64,000 bases of DNA from Pseudoduganella umbonata. GTDB lineage: Bacteria; Pseudomonadota; Gammaproteobacteria; Burkholderiales; Burkholderiaceae_D. The DNA is taken from positions 62,001 to 126,000 of the forward strand of contig NZ_JACHXS010000005.1 in assembly GCF_014192225.1 (NCBI RefSeq), in the 5' to 3' direction. The first letter of the stretch is position 1; each line of letters begins with the position of its first letter. Below are positions 1-6,959 of the stretch, in pieces. The notes under the pieces are model-generated. The model was given only the letters and a program-made list of their open reading frames with translations, made no database searches and was not told the origin of the DNA. The translations under genes were made by a program, and so were the position numbers.

Positions 1-201
1 ATAGGTCACTTGCCGCTCAACGTCGGCCGGTGCCAGTGCGGGGGCCACGACATTGATCTGCACCTGTGTGTTCGTAATGTCGGGCACAGCGTCGATCGGC
101 AAGCGCGCCAATGCCAGAGCGCCAATGATTGCCAGGAACAGGGTGGCCAGCAGCACATGCCAGGGCCGGGCGACGGACATGTTGACGATGCGTGCGATCA
201 T
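1..201 (-). CDS. czcA: CzcA-type RND heavy-metal efflux permease, N-terminal fragment (cut by window edge)
   Basis: Inner-membrane proton-driven RND pump of a tripartite divalent-metal efflux system. Only the first 67 codons are in the window, and the frame is open to base 1. The N-terminus starts MIARIVNMSVARPW, followed by a hydrophobic first transmembrane segment (about residues 15-31) and then LPIDAVPDITNTQVQINV, the pattern expected at the start of CzcA/CusA-family pumps. I chose the ATG at 201 because AGGAGGA lies 7 bases upstream. It is the third gene of a leftward czcC-czcB-czcA operon and begins 36 bases after the czcB stop codon. Which metal it exports (Co, Zn or Cd) cannot be told from this part. 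Confidence 0.88.
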   Translation of the reverse strand, partial: MIARIVNMSVARPWHVLLATLFLAIIGALALARLPIDAVPDITNTQVQINVVAPALAPADVERQVTY

Positions 202-237
202 GCCGGCTCCTCCTGCAACTCGGCGGCTCGGTACCGA

Positions 238-1473
238 TCAATCATGGTCTTCTCCCGCTTCGCCCTTGCCAAGTTCCGCTTTCAGGATATAAGTGTTACT
301 GACGGCGATCTGTTCGTCGCCATGCAGGCCAGACTGCACCGTGACATAGGTACCTGCACTCTGCCCAAGCACGATGGGGCGAACCGAAAAACCGTTCTTG
401 TCCCGAACGAACACGCTTGGCTTGTCCTCGACGGTCTGCACGGCGGTGCGTGGCACAGCCAACTGGCCGGCGCCGTCCGTGCCAAGTGCAATGGCAGCCC
501 GAACGGTTTCGCCAATACGCCAGCGCGCCTGCGGGTTTGGCAGCAACGCGATAGCACGCACCTGACGGGTGGCCGGATCCAGAACCCGCGAGAGGTATGT
601 GATCTTGCCAGTGCTGCTGCGACCATCGGCGGTAACGTCGATGGCTGTGCCGACGGAGACACGCGCGGCGTCCGCCTGGGTCAGTGACAACTCGACCGAT
701 AACGTGTTCAGGTCGGCGATCTCGAACAATTTCGCCTGGGCCTCAATGACGTCGCCTCGGGCAACCTGCCGCGCCGTGATGACGCCACTGATCGGCGCGC
801 GAAGCAGTAACCGGCCGGCCTGGTCCGTGCGACCGCCGGCACTGGCGACTTGCTGCTCGGCCAGACGTTGCCGGCTGCGCGCCTCATCGTATGCCGCTTT
901 CGCCACTTCATATTCCTGCCGAGACGAGACCTTCTCTGCGTAGAGACGCTCTTCGCGCTGGAAATTGGCCTCGGCAAGTTCGCGCTGGCGACGGGAGATC
1001 GCTGCGTCGGCACCGAACTGGGCCACTTCCCGGCTTTCGATAACAGCAAGCGTATCGCCGCGCGCGACTGTCTCGCCGAGGTTGCGCGTCGCTTCGACTA
1101 CCCGGCCGCCAACGGTGCTGCTGACTACCGAGGCATGCTGCGGATCGGCCACGATGACGGCTGGAGCATCGATCGCGCCGGCAAAGCCGCGCCGCACAGG
1201 GGCAATATCGATGCCAGCAGCCTTGATTTGCTCAGCTGTGAGAGCGATAGCATCGCTATGCTCCTCTTCGTGCTTTTCGCCGTGTTCCTCGTCACGCTTG
1301 CCTTCGTGGCGGGACTCAGCCTCACCGGACGACTTGGCGGCGGACGCCGTGTTTGCAGGTGCCGCTTCGGAACGCTCAGCCGATTCAGAGGGCTGTTGGC
1401 CTTCCGGGCCGCGGGAGCAGCCGACAACAACGAGCAGCGCGGCGCACGTGCTCAAGCGCGATAACCATTGCAT
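238..1473 (-). CDS. czcB: CzcB-like periplasmic adaptor (membrane fusion) lipoprotein of metal RND efflux
   Basis: Periplasmic adaptor linking the RND pump to the outer-membrane channel. The 411-residue protein starts with a lipoprotein signal (hydrophobic stretch then VVVGC, Cys19 as likely lipidation site). Next comes a charged His/Glu-rich linker (about residues 55-73, HEGKRDEEHGEKHEEEH) that could bind metal. The lipoyl/barrel-sandwich halves flank a coiled-coil hairpin (about 150-220, rich in RQRELAEAN and YDEARSRQRLAEQQ), and a beta-barrel and C-terminal domain follow. Length and layout fit the HlyD_D23/CzcB family. It lies 3 bases after the czcC stop codon, so it is in the same transcript and probably translationally coupled. 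The His-rich linker favours Zn/Co/Cd over Cu/Ag, but this is inference. Confidence 0.9.
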   Translation of the reverse strand: MQWLSRLSTCAALLVVVGCSRGPEGQQPSESAERSEAAPANTASAAKSSGEAESRHEGKRDEEHGEKHEEEHSDAIALTAEQIKAAGIDIAPVRRGFAGAIDAPAVIVADPQHASVVSSTVGGRVVEATRNLGETVARGDTLAVIESREVAQFGADAAISRRQRELAEANFQREERLYAEKVSSRQEYEVAKAAYDEARSRQRLAEQQVASAGGRTDQAGRLLLRAPISGVITARQVARGDVIEAQAKLFEIADLNTLSVELSLTQADAARVSVGTAIDVTADGRSSTGKITYLSRVLDPATRQVRAIALLPNPQARWRIGETVRAAIALGTDGAGQLAVPRTAVQTVEDKPSVFVRDKNGFSVRPIVLGQSAGTYVTVQSGLHGDEQIAVSNTYILKAELGKGEAGEDHD

Positions 1474-1476
1474 GGT

Positions 1477-2718
1477 TCAGTCCTTATAGATGGGATCATT
1501 ACTGCCTTGCAGCCGTGCCAGTCGGGCCCGGGCAAGATGAAACGCTGCAAGAGCATCGACTGCCGCTTCTCGGGTTTCTGCCAGAGAGCGTTCGGCATCG
1601 ATCAATTCGAGCTGGGGAAACTTGCCGCTGGCATAACCGATGCGGGCGATGCGGGCCACCTCCTGCGCGGCGGCCATGGCCGGCCCGTTCGCCGCCTGTG
1701 CAGCGGCCTGGGCATCCGCCACGGCTACCTGGGCGTGCGCAAGCTCCTGACTGGCCTCCTGCGCGGCTGCATCCCGATCAGCGAGGGCGCGGTCATACTC
1801 CGCCTTTGATCGGGCCAAGGCCGCAGTGCCCTGGTTGAACAAGGGCAGCGGCACCGAAATACCCAAGACCGCTGCCTTGTCCGAATTGTCGCCATAACGG
1901 CGCATGCCAGCCGTTACCGTCACGTCGGGCACGCGCTCGCTCCGCGCGGCGGCAACACGGGCAGCGGCGGTCGCAGCCTGTGCTTCGGCGGCCATCAGCG
2001 ACAGTGGAGATACGTCAGTGCGCGGCATTGGAGTGGCCTCGGTAACGTCGAACCACGGCGCGGCAATACTGTCCTCCAGGGCACGACCTGTCAGCCGCGC
2101 AAGGTCCGCCTCCGCCAGTGCCAGCGACCGCTCTGCCTTGTCCCGTGCCACATCAGCATTGATGCGGACCACGTCTGCGCGCTGCGCCTCGATGGGCGAG
2201 GCTTTTCCCACGCCAACCCTCTCTTGTGCAACATGGGCGGCGCGCTGCGCAAGTGCCAGCGCTTCCTCGGCCAACGAAAGTTGGCGCCGCGCCGCGACCG
2301 CTGCGACGAATGCTTCAGTTACCCGCTGCACGATGTCAGATCGCGTCATGGCAATGCCCAGCCCGGCGCTGTGCTGTTCGGCCTCGGCCACGCGCCGCCG
2401 GGCTGCGCGTTTGCCACCCAGTTCCAGCGGCACCGCTACGGAAAGAGTGCGCTCACCACCACCGAAACCAGCGTAACGCCCGGAACCCATTACATTTTCA
2501 TGCTCATAGCTCACGGTTGGATTGGGGCGAGCATTTGCCACTGCGATATTGGCTTCTGCGGCGCGCAGCGTGGCCTCGGCCGCAAGTTGGCTCGGCGCAC
2601 GCTGCAACGACAACGCGACTGCATCTGCCAGCTTCATCGGTTGGCTTTGTGCTGTCGTGGTCGAAAACGCGCCGGCAAGAATCAGGCTGGCCAGAACCCT
2701 GGAAACGTGGATGGGCAT
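1477..2718 (-). CDS. czcC: CzcC-like outer-membrane efflux protein (TolC family)
   Basis: Outer-membrane channel of the tripartite metal pump. The 413-residue protein has a Sec signal peptide (to about TTTAQS at residue 25) followed by two OEP-type repeats rich in Ala and long amphipathic helices (for example LRAAEANIAVANARPNP and the matching second-half [24 protein letters not shown]). It is the first gene of the leftward czcCBA operon. Its promoter, within 35 bases upstream, is a MerR-type promoter (-10 at 2751-2756, -35 at 2776-2781, 19-bp spacer). The family assignment is secure. Substrate specificity is inferred from the neighbours. Confidence 0.9.
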   Translation of the reverse strand: MPIHVSRVLASLILAGAFSTTTAQSQPMKLADAVALSLQRAPSQLAAEATLRAAEANIAVANARPNPTVSYEHENVMGSGRYAGFGGGERTLSVAVPLELGGKRAARRRVAEAEQHSAGLGIAMTRSDIVQRVTEAFVAAVAARRQLSLAEEALALAQRAAHVAQERVGVGKASPIEAQRADVVRINADVARDKAERSLALAEADLARLTGRALEDSIAAPWFDVTEATPMPRTDVSPLSLMAAEAQAATAAARVAAARSERVPDVTVTAGMRRYGDNSDKAAVLGISVPLPLFNQGTAALARSKAEYDRALADRDAAAQEASQELAHAQVAVADAQAAAQAANGPAMAAAQEVARIARIGYASGKFPQLELIDAERSLAETREAAVDALAAFHLARARLARLQGSNDPIYKD

Positions 2719-2729
2719 GAGGAAAGGTC

Positions 2730-2758
2730 TTGACGGATAGACAGACGGACTTTATAAA
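2730..2758 (+). promoter_or_regulatory. Sigma70-like promoter for merR
   Basis: TTGACG at 2730-2735 and TATAAA at 2753-2758 are separated by a standard 17 bp and point at the merR start at 2787. The MerR operator (2758-2778) would cover the start-site region, which fits autorepression. Seen in sequence; activity is inferred. Confidence 0.55.
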
Positions 2759-2781
2759 CCTTGAAGTCACTTCAAGGTCAA
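2751..2781 (-). promoter_or_regulatory. MerR-type promoter/operator for czcCBA
   Basis: On the minus strand TTGACC (2781-2776) and TATAAA (2756-2751) are separated by 19 bp, the over-long spacer typical of MerR-activated promoters. The spacer contains a perfect inverted repeat with 9-base arms ACCTTGAAG and CTTCAAGGT around TCA (2758-2778). The same bases lie just downstream of a plus-strand promoter for the divergent merR gene (TTGACG at 2730-2735, 17 bp, TATAAA at 2753-2758). Binding could therefore both activate czcCBA and repress merR. Confidence 0.8.
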
Positions 2782-2786
2782 GCGCT

Positions 2787-3191
2787 ATGTCTACCTCTTT
2801 CACGATTGGCCAGTTGGCCGCTACGGCGCAAATGCCGGCCGCAACGATCCGCTATTACGAAAAAATCGGGCTGCTCTCCGCCCCTGCCCGCACGGGTAGT
2901 AATTACCGTCAGTACGACAACGACGACCTGACCCGGCTCGCTTTTGTCCGGCGGGCCCGGGAGATCGGGTTCACAGTTGACCAGGTCCGCAGCCTGCTGA
3001 CGTTTTCCGATCAACGCGAGGCCGACTGCTGCGCTGTGATGGCGATGACCGACGAGCACCTCCACGCTGTCGAGCAGAAAATCGCTGACCTCTTGCTGCT
3101 GCGAGACCATTTGCGCACGCTGCTGGCGTCGTGCCGGGGCGGTACCGTCGCGGATTGCCGCATCATTGATTCATTGTCTCCAGCGGCTTGA
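2787..3191 (+). CDS. MerR-family metal-responsive transcriptional regulator (Zn/Cd/Pb/Co type)
   Basis: A 134-residue MerR regulator. An N-terminal winged HTH (FTIGQLAATAQMPAATIRYYEKIGL) is followed by the dimerisation helix and a C-terminal metal loop. Cysteines are at DCCAV (about residue 78) and in the tail pattern SCRGGTVADC, where two Cys are separated by eight residues as in CadR/PbrR/ZntR-type sensors. A longer frame opens at 2730, but that start would lie in its own promoter. The ATG at 2787 begins right before the HTH and fits family length. It diverges from czcCBA and precedes the CDF-like transporter, and matching operators in front of both point to co-regulation. The exact metal is not determined. 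Confidence 0.88.
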   Translation: MSTSFTIGQLAATAQMPAATIRYYEKIGLLSAPARTGSNYRQYDNDDLTRLAFVRRAREIGFTVDQVRSLLTFSDQREADCCAVMAMTDEHLHAVEQKIADLLLLRDHLRTLLASCRGGTVADCRIIDSLSPAA

Positions 3192-3220
3192 CTGTCGGCA
3201 CCTCTCCTGCTTGCGCACGC

Positions 3221-3251
3221 TTGACGTTGAAGCCGCTTCAAGGTTTATGCT
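3221..3251 (+). promoter_or_regulatory. MerR-type promoter/operator for the CDF-like transporter
   Basis: TTGACG (3221-3226) and TATGCT (3246-3251) are separated by 19 bp. The spacer holds the inverted repeat TTGAAGC-C-GCTTCAA. It copies the czcC promoter almost base for base in spacing and operator, which suggests the same MerR protein activates both. Confidence 0.78.
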
Positions 3252-3282
3252 GCGCCGATAGCGATAGCCTGGGAGTGTGCCA

Positions 3283-4359
3283 ATGACAAGTGAAACGGTG
3301 AAGCCAGATGGGGCGCGCGTGCGCAGCGTACTGTCGGTATCGAAAATGGACTGTCCGTCCGAGGAGAACCTCGTTCGGATGGCCCTGGACAAACGCGATG
3401 ACATCACCTCGCTGACGTTCGACCTCGGGGCGCGGACGGTGACGGTTGACCATGCCGGTGACGGAAATGACCTGGTGCATGCGCTCTCCCCTTTGGGGCT
3501 GGGGGCACAACTTCGTGAGAGCCATCCCTTATCAGCGGAGACGACAGGCTCGTCCGCGCTGGTTGAGACGGTCATATCGGTACCGAAGATGGACTGCCCC
3601 TCCGAAGAGAACATGATTCGCATGGCCCTGGCCAATACCGTCGGGATCCAGGCGCTGGCATTCGATCTGGCTGCGAGGACGCTCCGCGTAGTTCATCAAG
3701 GCGATGTCGACCCCATAGCGAAGCAGTTGACTCCTCTTGGTCTGGGAGCGCGCGTGGTGAGCTCGACGCCAGCGACCGGCAGCAGTTTGCCGCTGCCAGA
3801 TACAGCGGGCGACGCCGCGGAGGCGCGCACGTTGCGCCTGCTGCTGGCCATCAATGGCCTGATGTTCCTGGTCGAGATGGTGTGGGGCGTCATTGCTCAA
3901 TCGACGGGCCTGATCGCTGATTCCCTCGACATGTTTGCTGACGCGGCCGTGTACGGCTTGGCGCTCTACGCAGTGGGCCGTGCAGCGTCACTCAAGACGC
4001 GCGCCGCCCATATGGCGGGGTGGCTGCAGCTGGCACTGGCCTTGGGTGCGCTGGGCGAAGTTATACGCCGCGCCTTTGCCGGCAGCGAGCCCGAATCGGC
4101 GTTGATGATGGGTGTCGGTGCGCTAGCCCTGATCGCCAACGTTGCGTGCCTGGTCCTCATCGCGAAAAAGCGCGATCGCGGTGCGCACATGAAAGCCAGT
4201 TACATCTTCTCGGCGAATGACGTCATTGCCAACCTGGGTGTGATCGTCGCCGGCGCGCTCGTCACCTGGACCGGGTCGTCGTATCCGGACCTGATCATCG
4301 GGACCATCATTGCGGTGATCGTACTCCTTGGCGCTCGCCGTATTCTGGCACTGCGCTAA
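3283..4359 (+). CDS. Cation transporter (CDF-like) with two N-terminal HMA-like domains
   Basis: Probable divalent-metal efflux protein of the inner membrane, 358 residues. The N-terminus carries two tandem repeats, each with the motif KMDCPSEEN followed by RMAL and a beta-alpha-beta pattern (about residues 14-75 and 95-155). They look like HMA metal-binding folds in which the usual CxxC is reduced to one Cys. The second half has the CDF membrane core of about six hydrophobic segments with DSLDMFAD and SANDVIAN in place of the usual metal-site signatures. The protein stops after TM6 and lacks the CDF cytoplasmic C-terminal domain. The ATG at 3283 is preferred over GTG at 3277 because GGGAG lies 7 bases upstream. 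A MerR-type operator precedes it. Confidence 0.82.
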   Translation: MTSETVKPDGARVRSVLSVSKMDCPSEENLVRMALDKRDDITSLTFDLGARTVTVDHAGDGNDLVHALSPLGLGAQLRESHPLSAETTGSSALVETVISVPKMDCPSEENMIRMALANTVGIQALAFDLAARTLRVVHQGDVDPIAKQLTPLGLGARVVSSTPATGSSLPLPDTAGDAAEARTLRLLLAINGLMFLVEMVWGVIAQSTGLIADSLDMFADAAVYGLALYAVGRAASLKTRAAHMAGWLQLALALGALGEVIRRAFAGSEPESALMMGVGALALIANVACLVLIAKKRDRGAHMKASYIFSANDVIANLGVIVAGALVTWTGSSYPDLIIGTIIAVIVLLGARRILALR

Positions 4360-4366
4360 CTTGTCA

Positions 4367-4397
4367 CTGACGGGGCAGCTGATACACGCCCCGTCAG
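4367..4397. terminator. Hairpin after the cation-transporter gene, possible terminator
   Basis: A perfect 10-bp inverted repeat, CTGACGGGGC (4367-4376) and GCCCCGTCAG (4388-4397), with an 11-base loop just after the transporter stop codon. There is no T-run on either strand, so intrinsic termination is uncertain. Confidence 0.4.
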
Positions 4398-4792
4398 GAT
4401 GCGCCTTCCCCACCGCTATTCCCGGAAGCAGCGACCGGCCGATCGGCGCCAAACACGGCCTGCTGCAGCTCGGTAATACGCTGCTCCAGCATCTTGGCCT
4501 GGCCCATACTGGCCAGCTGCGCTTCCAACCCTGCCTTCTGCTGACGTAGCTCGCTGCACGTCTCTTGCGAGACTGCCAACGATGCTTCGGCCTCCCTTGC
4601 GCGCGCGCCTGCGTCGGCCGCCTGGCTTTGGAGCGTAGCTGCGTGGGTTTCGACAGCCTGCAGCTGCTCTACACGACGTTCAAGACGGCGGCTGACCTCC
4701 TTCTCCAAGTAGACAGCCTGTTTGCCTGCCGCCAGTTCTGCGGCAAGGGCCGCTGCCTCTCTATTGACTTGAGTTAGCTGCTCCTGCTTCAA
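4394..4792 (-). pseudogene. Coiled-coil protein, probable truncated KfrA-like remnant
   Basis: The open frame (132 codons from a TTG) is almost entirely heptad-like coiled coil (REAAALAAELAAGKQ, RLERRVEQLQAVE, LEQRITELQQ) with a short Ser/Gly tail. This matches the C-terminal half of plasmid and ICE KfrA-type DNA-binding proteins, but the N-terminal DNA-binding domain is missing. The frame closes at a stop only eight codons upstream of the TTG, and no ribosome site is visible. I read it as a remnant of a larger gene on a former plasmid or integrative element. It could instead be a small independent coiled-coil protein. Confidence 0.4.
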
Positions 4793-5196
4793 GGCCGCGG
4801 ACGTGCGGGCATTTCAAGCCGAACATGCATGAACCATGCTTGTCGTTCGATGTCGGGATTCCGCCGATCTCGGCCGCTCGACGCAACATAGTAGATCGCT
4901 GCGCCTGAAAATTCGCAGACCGTCATCACCGACTGTTCCCCCCTGAGGAGACAGTCGAACGATAAGGTTCGGCGCCACCTAATGGCTGTTAACGGCTCAC
5001 TTACCTTAGAGGCCCGAACGATCAAAACGCGCCATTCCTGCACGGTGATTGTTTTGTCGGCTGCGGCGGCATGAATAGTTGCACGGACGTCCGCCAACTT
5101 AGGAAGTAGGACCAGTGGGTGTAGAAGCCGCAAGAAGGACTCTCGCTAGAGCTCCCGTTAAAATAGCCTAGCAGCCCAACCATCAAGGAGTTTTCG
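4793..5196. other. Gene-poor stretch, one weak leftward frame
   Basis: About 400 bases without a convincing gene. A leftward frame of 114 codons (4789-5133) exists but begins at a TTG without a ribosome site and resembles nothing I recognise. It may be decayed sequence belonging to the KfrA-like remnant or an unrelated fragment. Confidence 0.3.
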
Positions 5197-5763
5197 ATGC
5201 AGAAGATCATCCTGACCCGCCGTACCAAGTCCGACGTCTCCCGCCCCTTCGACAACGAAGTGCGCATTATTCGAAAACCAGGCGCAGTCGTGGCATTCGA
5301 TACTAGTAAGAGCATCTATGCCCGCATGCTCGCCGACTTCTTGGTCCCAACGCGTCCGTCCTACAGGGGACCCGCAGCGAAAGAAAACGTCAAACCTGCG
5401 GCCAATGCCGGCGTTAGTTGCGACAATGGTGACGCATCAGGCGGTGGCTCAGACGACGGTGGTGACGATGGCGATGGGGACGACGGTGATGGTGACAGTG
5501 ACGGACCCCGACCTTCTACACCCTCCCTGCGTCCTCGTTCCCCTTCATCTCGCGCCAATCGGCGCAAACCTTCCTTAAGATCTCGAACGCCATCCAATTA
5601 TTGGTGGTTGCTGCTGTTCGCTTCGATCCTCGCGTACTGTGCCAGTCCTACTTTCTCACTACTGTGTGCAGAGTTAGGTCATGCTGACCTTGCCAAAGAA
5701 ATGCTGCGTTTTCGGCCAGTCCTGTTGATGCCGATTCCGGCAGGTTGGTCCACTTCCCTCTGA
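5197..5763 (+). CDS. Hypothetical protein with Gly/Asp-rich linker and one membrane segment
   Basis: Unrecognised 188-residue protein. An AAGGAG-like ribosome site lies just upstream of the ATG, which supports translation. Residues 1-60 are a basic, possibly folded region. About 78-102 is an unusual Gly/Asp repeat (GGGSDDGGDDGDGDDGDGD), followed by a Ser/Pro/Arg-rich stretch. A hydrophobic segment follows (about 135-158, YWWLLLFASILAYCASPTF), then a short tail. The layout suggests a tethered protein with a flexible acidic linker, possibly Ca-binding by composition only. Codon use is less GC-biased than the core genes. No function is proposed. Confidence 0.45.
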   Translation: MQKIILTRRTKSDVSRPFDNEVRIIRKPGAVVAFDTSKSIYARMLADFLVPTRPSYRGPAAKENVKPAANAGVSCDNGDASGGGSDDGGDDGDGDDGDGDSDGPRPSTPSLRPRSPSSRANRRKPSLRSRTPSNYWWLLLFASILAYCASPTFSLLCAELGHADLAKEMLRFRPVLLMPIPAGWSTSL

Positions 5764-6366
5764 GGTAGCTGCGCTGCCTTCTTCCCTAACACCACCTTCG
5801 CGAAGACGAGTCAGTCAGATAAGGGCGAACGTTAGCGGCTTGCCGCACAAGCTAGGCAAGCCTTGCGTGATAACAAGGATTATCATGCAAGGATACTGTT
5901 GGGCTACCCTGACACTGGCACACCCATCCAATGATTCACCGCGGCGGCCACGCCGGGCGAAAGGAAGCTCCACCAACCAGGCGTATACTGCCGCGCGGGG
6001 CGATGCGTTACCCATCCGCCCGTCACGGCTGTCCAGCCACGCCTGCCCTTCGGCCTCGGCGGTGGCGTAGCCCTCGGCCAGCAAACATGCATGGTAGGCG
6101 TCGACCGGCCGGGCTGATGCTGCCATCATCAGCCAGCGGCCGCGCTCATGTTCACTGCATCATTCCACCAGGCCGTGCCAGCGTTCGAGTCATCCAAGAT
6201 TGGAAATGCCCCGCCGCCCATCTCCTCGCCATTCTCCTGTAAGCGCAGCCGCCATCCGCAGCCCAGTTCCGCCGAGCGCGCAGTGATCGCGTAGGTATAG
6301 GGGGAAGGATGGTGTCCCCAGGAGTGGTGTATAAGATGTGATTCTCAAGGGGCTGGGCCCCCGATC
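5764..6366. other. Gene-poor stretch between hypothetical gene and IS remnant
   Basis: About 600 bases. A leftward frame of 104 codons (5815-6129) is present but has no recognisable domain or ribosome site. I see no tRNA, repeat or clear promoter. It probably consists of decayed mobile-element flanks. Confidence 0.3.
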
Positions 6367-6843
6367 AGTTAATCACGGCTGAGAGCCGTGCAGGCTGATT
6401 GTCGCTCAAGGATAATAATCCTTCAAGCTGCATATAACGGCGCTGCAAGGACCACTCGTCGTCCTGTTCAAGCATCATGGCGCCGACCAGGCGGACGATG
6501 GCGGCGTCGTTAGGAAAAAATGCCGATGACGTTTGTTCAGCTTCACGCCACGCAGGCCGCGACGTGTCAGGCCGCGCAGGAAATCTGTCCAGAATGGTTC
6601 TGCTTCCGACGGACCGGTTGCGGCTTTGCAATTGCAGGAGCGTAGTGGAATGCCGGATGGCCGCACCTGCACGGGCAGCAGATGCGGTGCCCGCGTCTCG
6701 CATCCGATCCTGGCTGCCCAATAGCTCAGGCGTTCCAGGGACAGGTTATTTTGATCGGCATACGCGTGTGCGGTTAGACCGCTGGCACGCCAGTGGCCTA
6801 CACGCTCGTGCCAGATTGATGCCGGCGTTCGCGGACCGGTCAT
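6367..6843 (-). pseudogene. Mosaic transposase remnant: IS66 TnpA start fused to IS256-family fragments
   Basis: The first part (6843 down to about 6610) encodes an IS66 accessory TnpA N-terminus (WRASGLTAHAYADQNNLSLE, then HLLPVQVRPSG). It then switches in frame to PFWTDFLRGLTRRGLRGVKL, typical of the middle of IS256/mutator transposases. After an internal deletion and a frameshift near a T-run at about 6517-6522, the other frame continues with FPNDAAIVRLVGAMMLEQ and a C-terminus like those of IS256 transposases. Neither transposase is complete and no terminal inverted repeats are recognisable, so this is a dead composite. Confidence 0.7.
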
Positions 6844-6959
6844 GGAGGGGCCTTGAAATGGAAAACCCGGGTCTGCCAACAACGACGTTCAAATCACAGT
6901 TGGACTGGTTGGACGTATACCGTCTTCCGGCTTTGTGCTCCCTCCCAGCCTCTGCTGCG

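Noticed and set aside
10..687. 225-codon rightward frame at the window start
   Set aside because: Overlaps czcA and czcB on the opposite strand; both encode clear family motifs.
4789..5133. 114-codon leftward frame overlapping the KfrA-like remnant
   Set aside because: TTG start without ribosome site and no similarity that I can name.
5815..6129. 104-codon leftward frame
   Set aside because: No ribosome site, no motif; probably decayed mobile-element flank.
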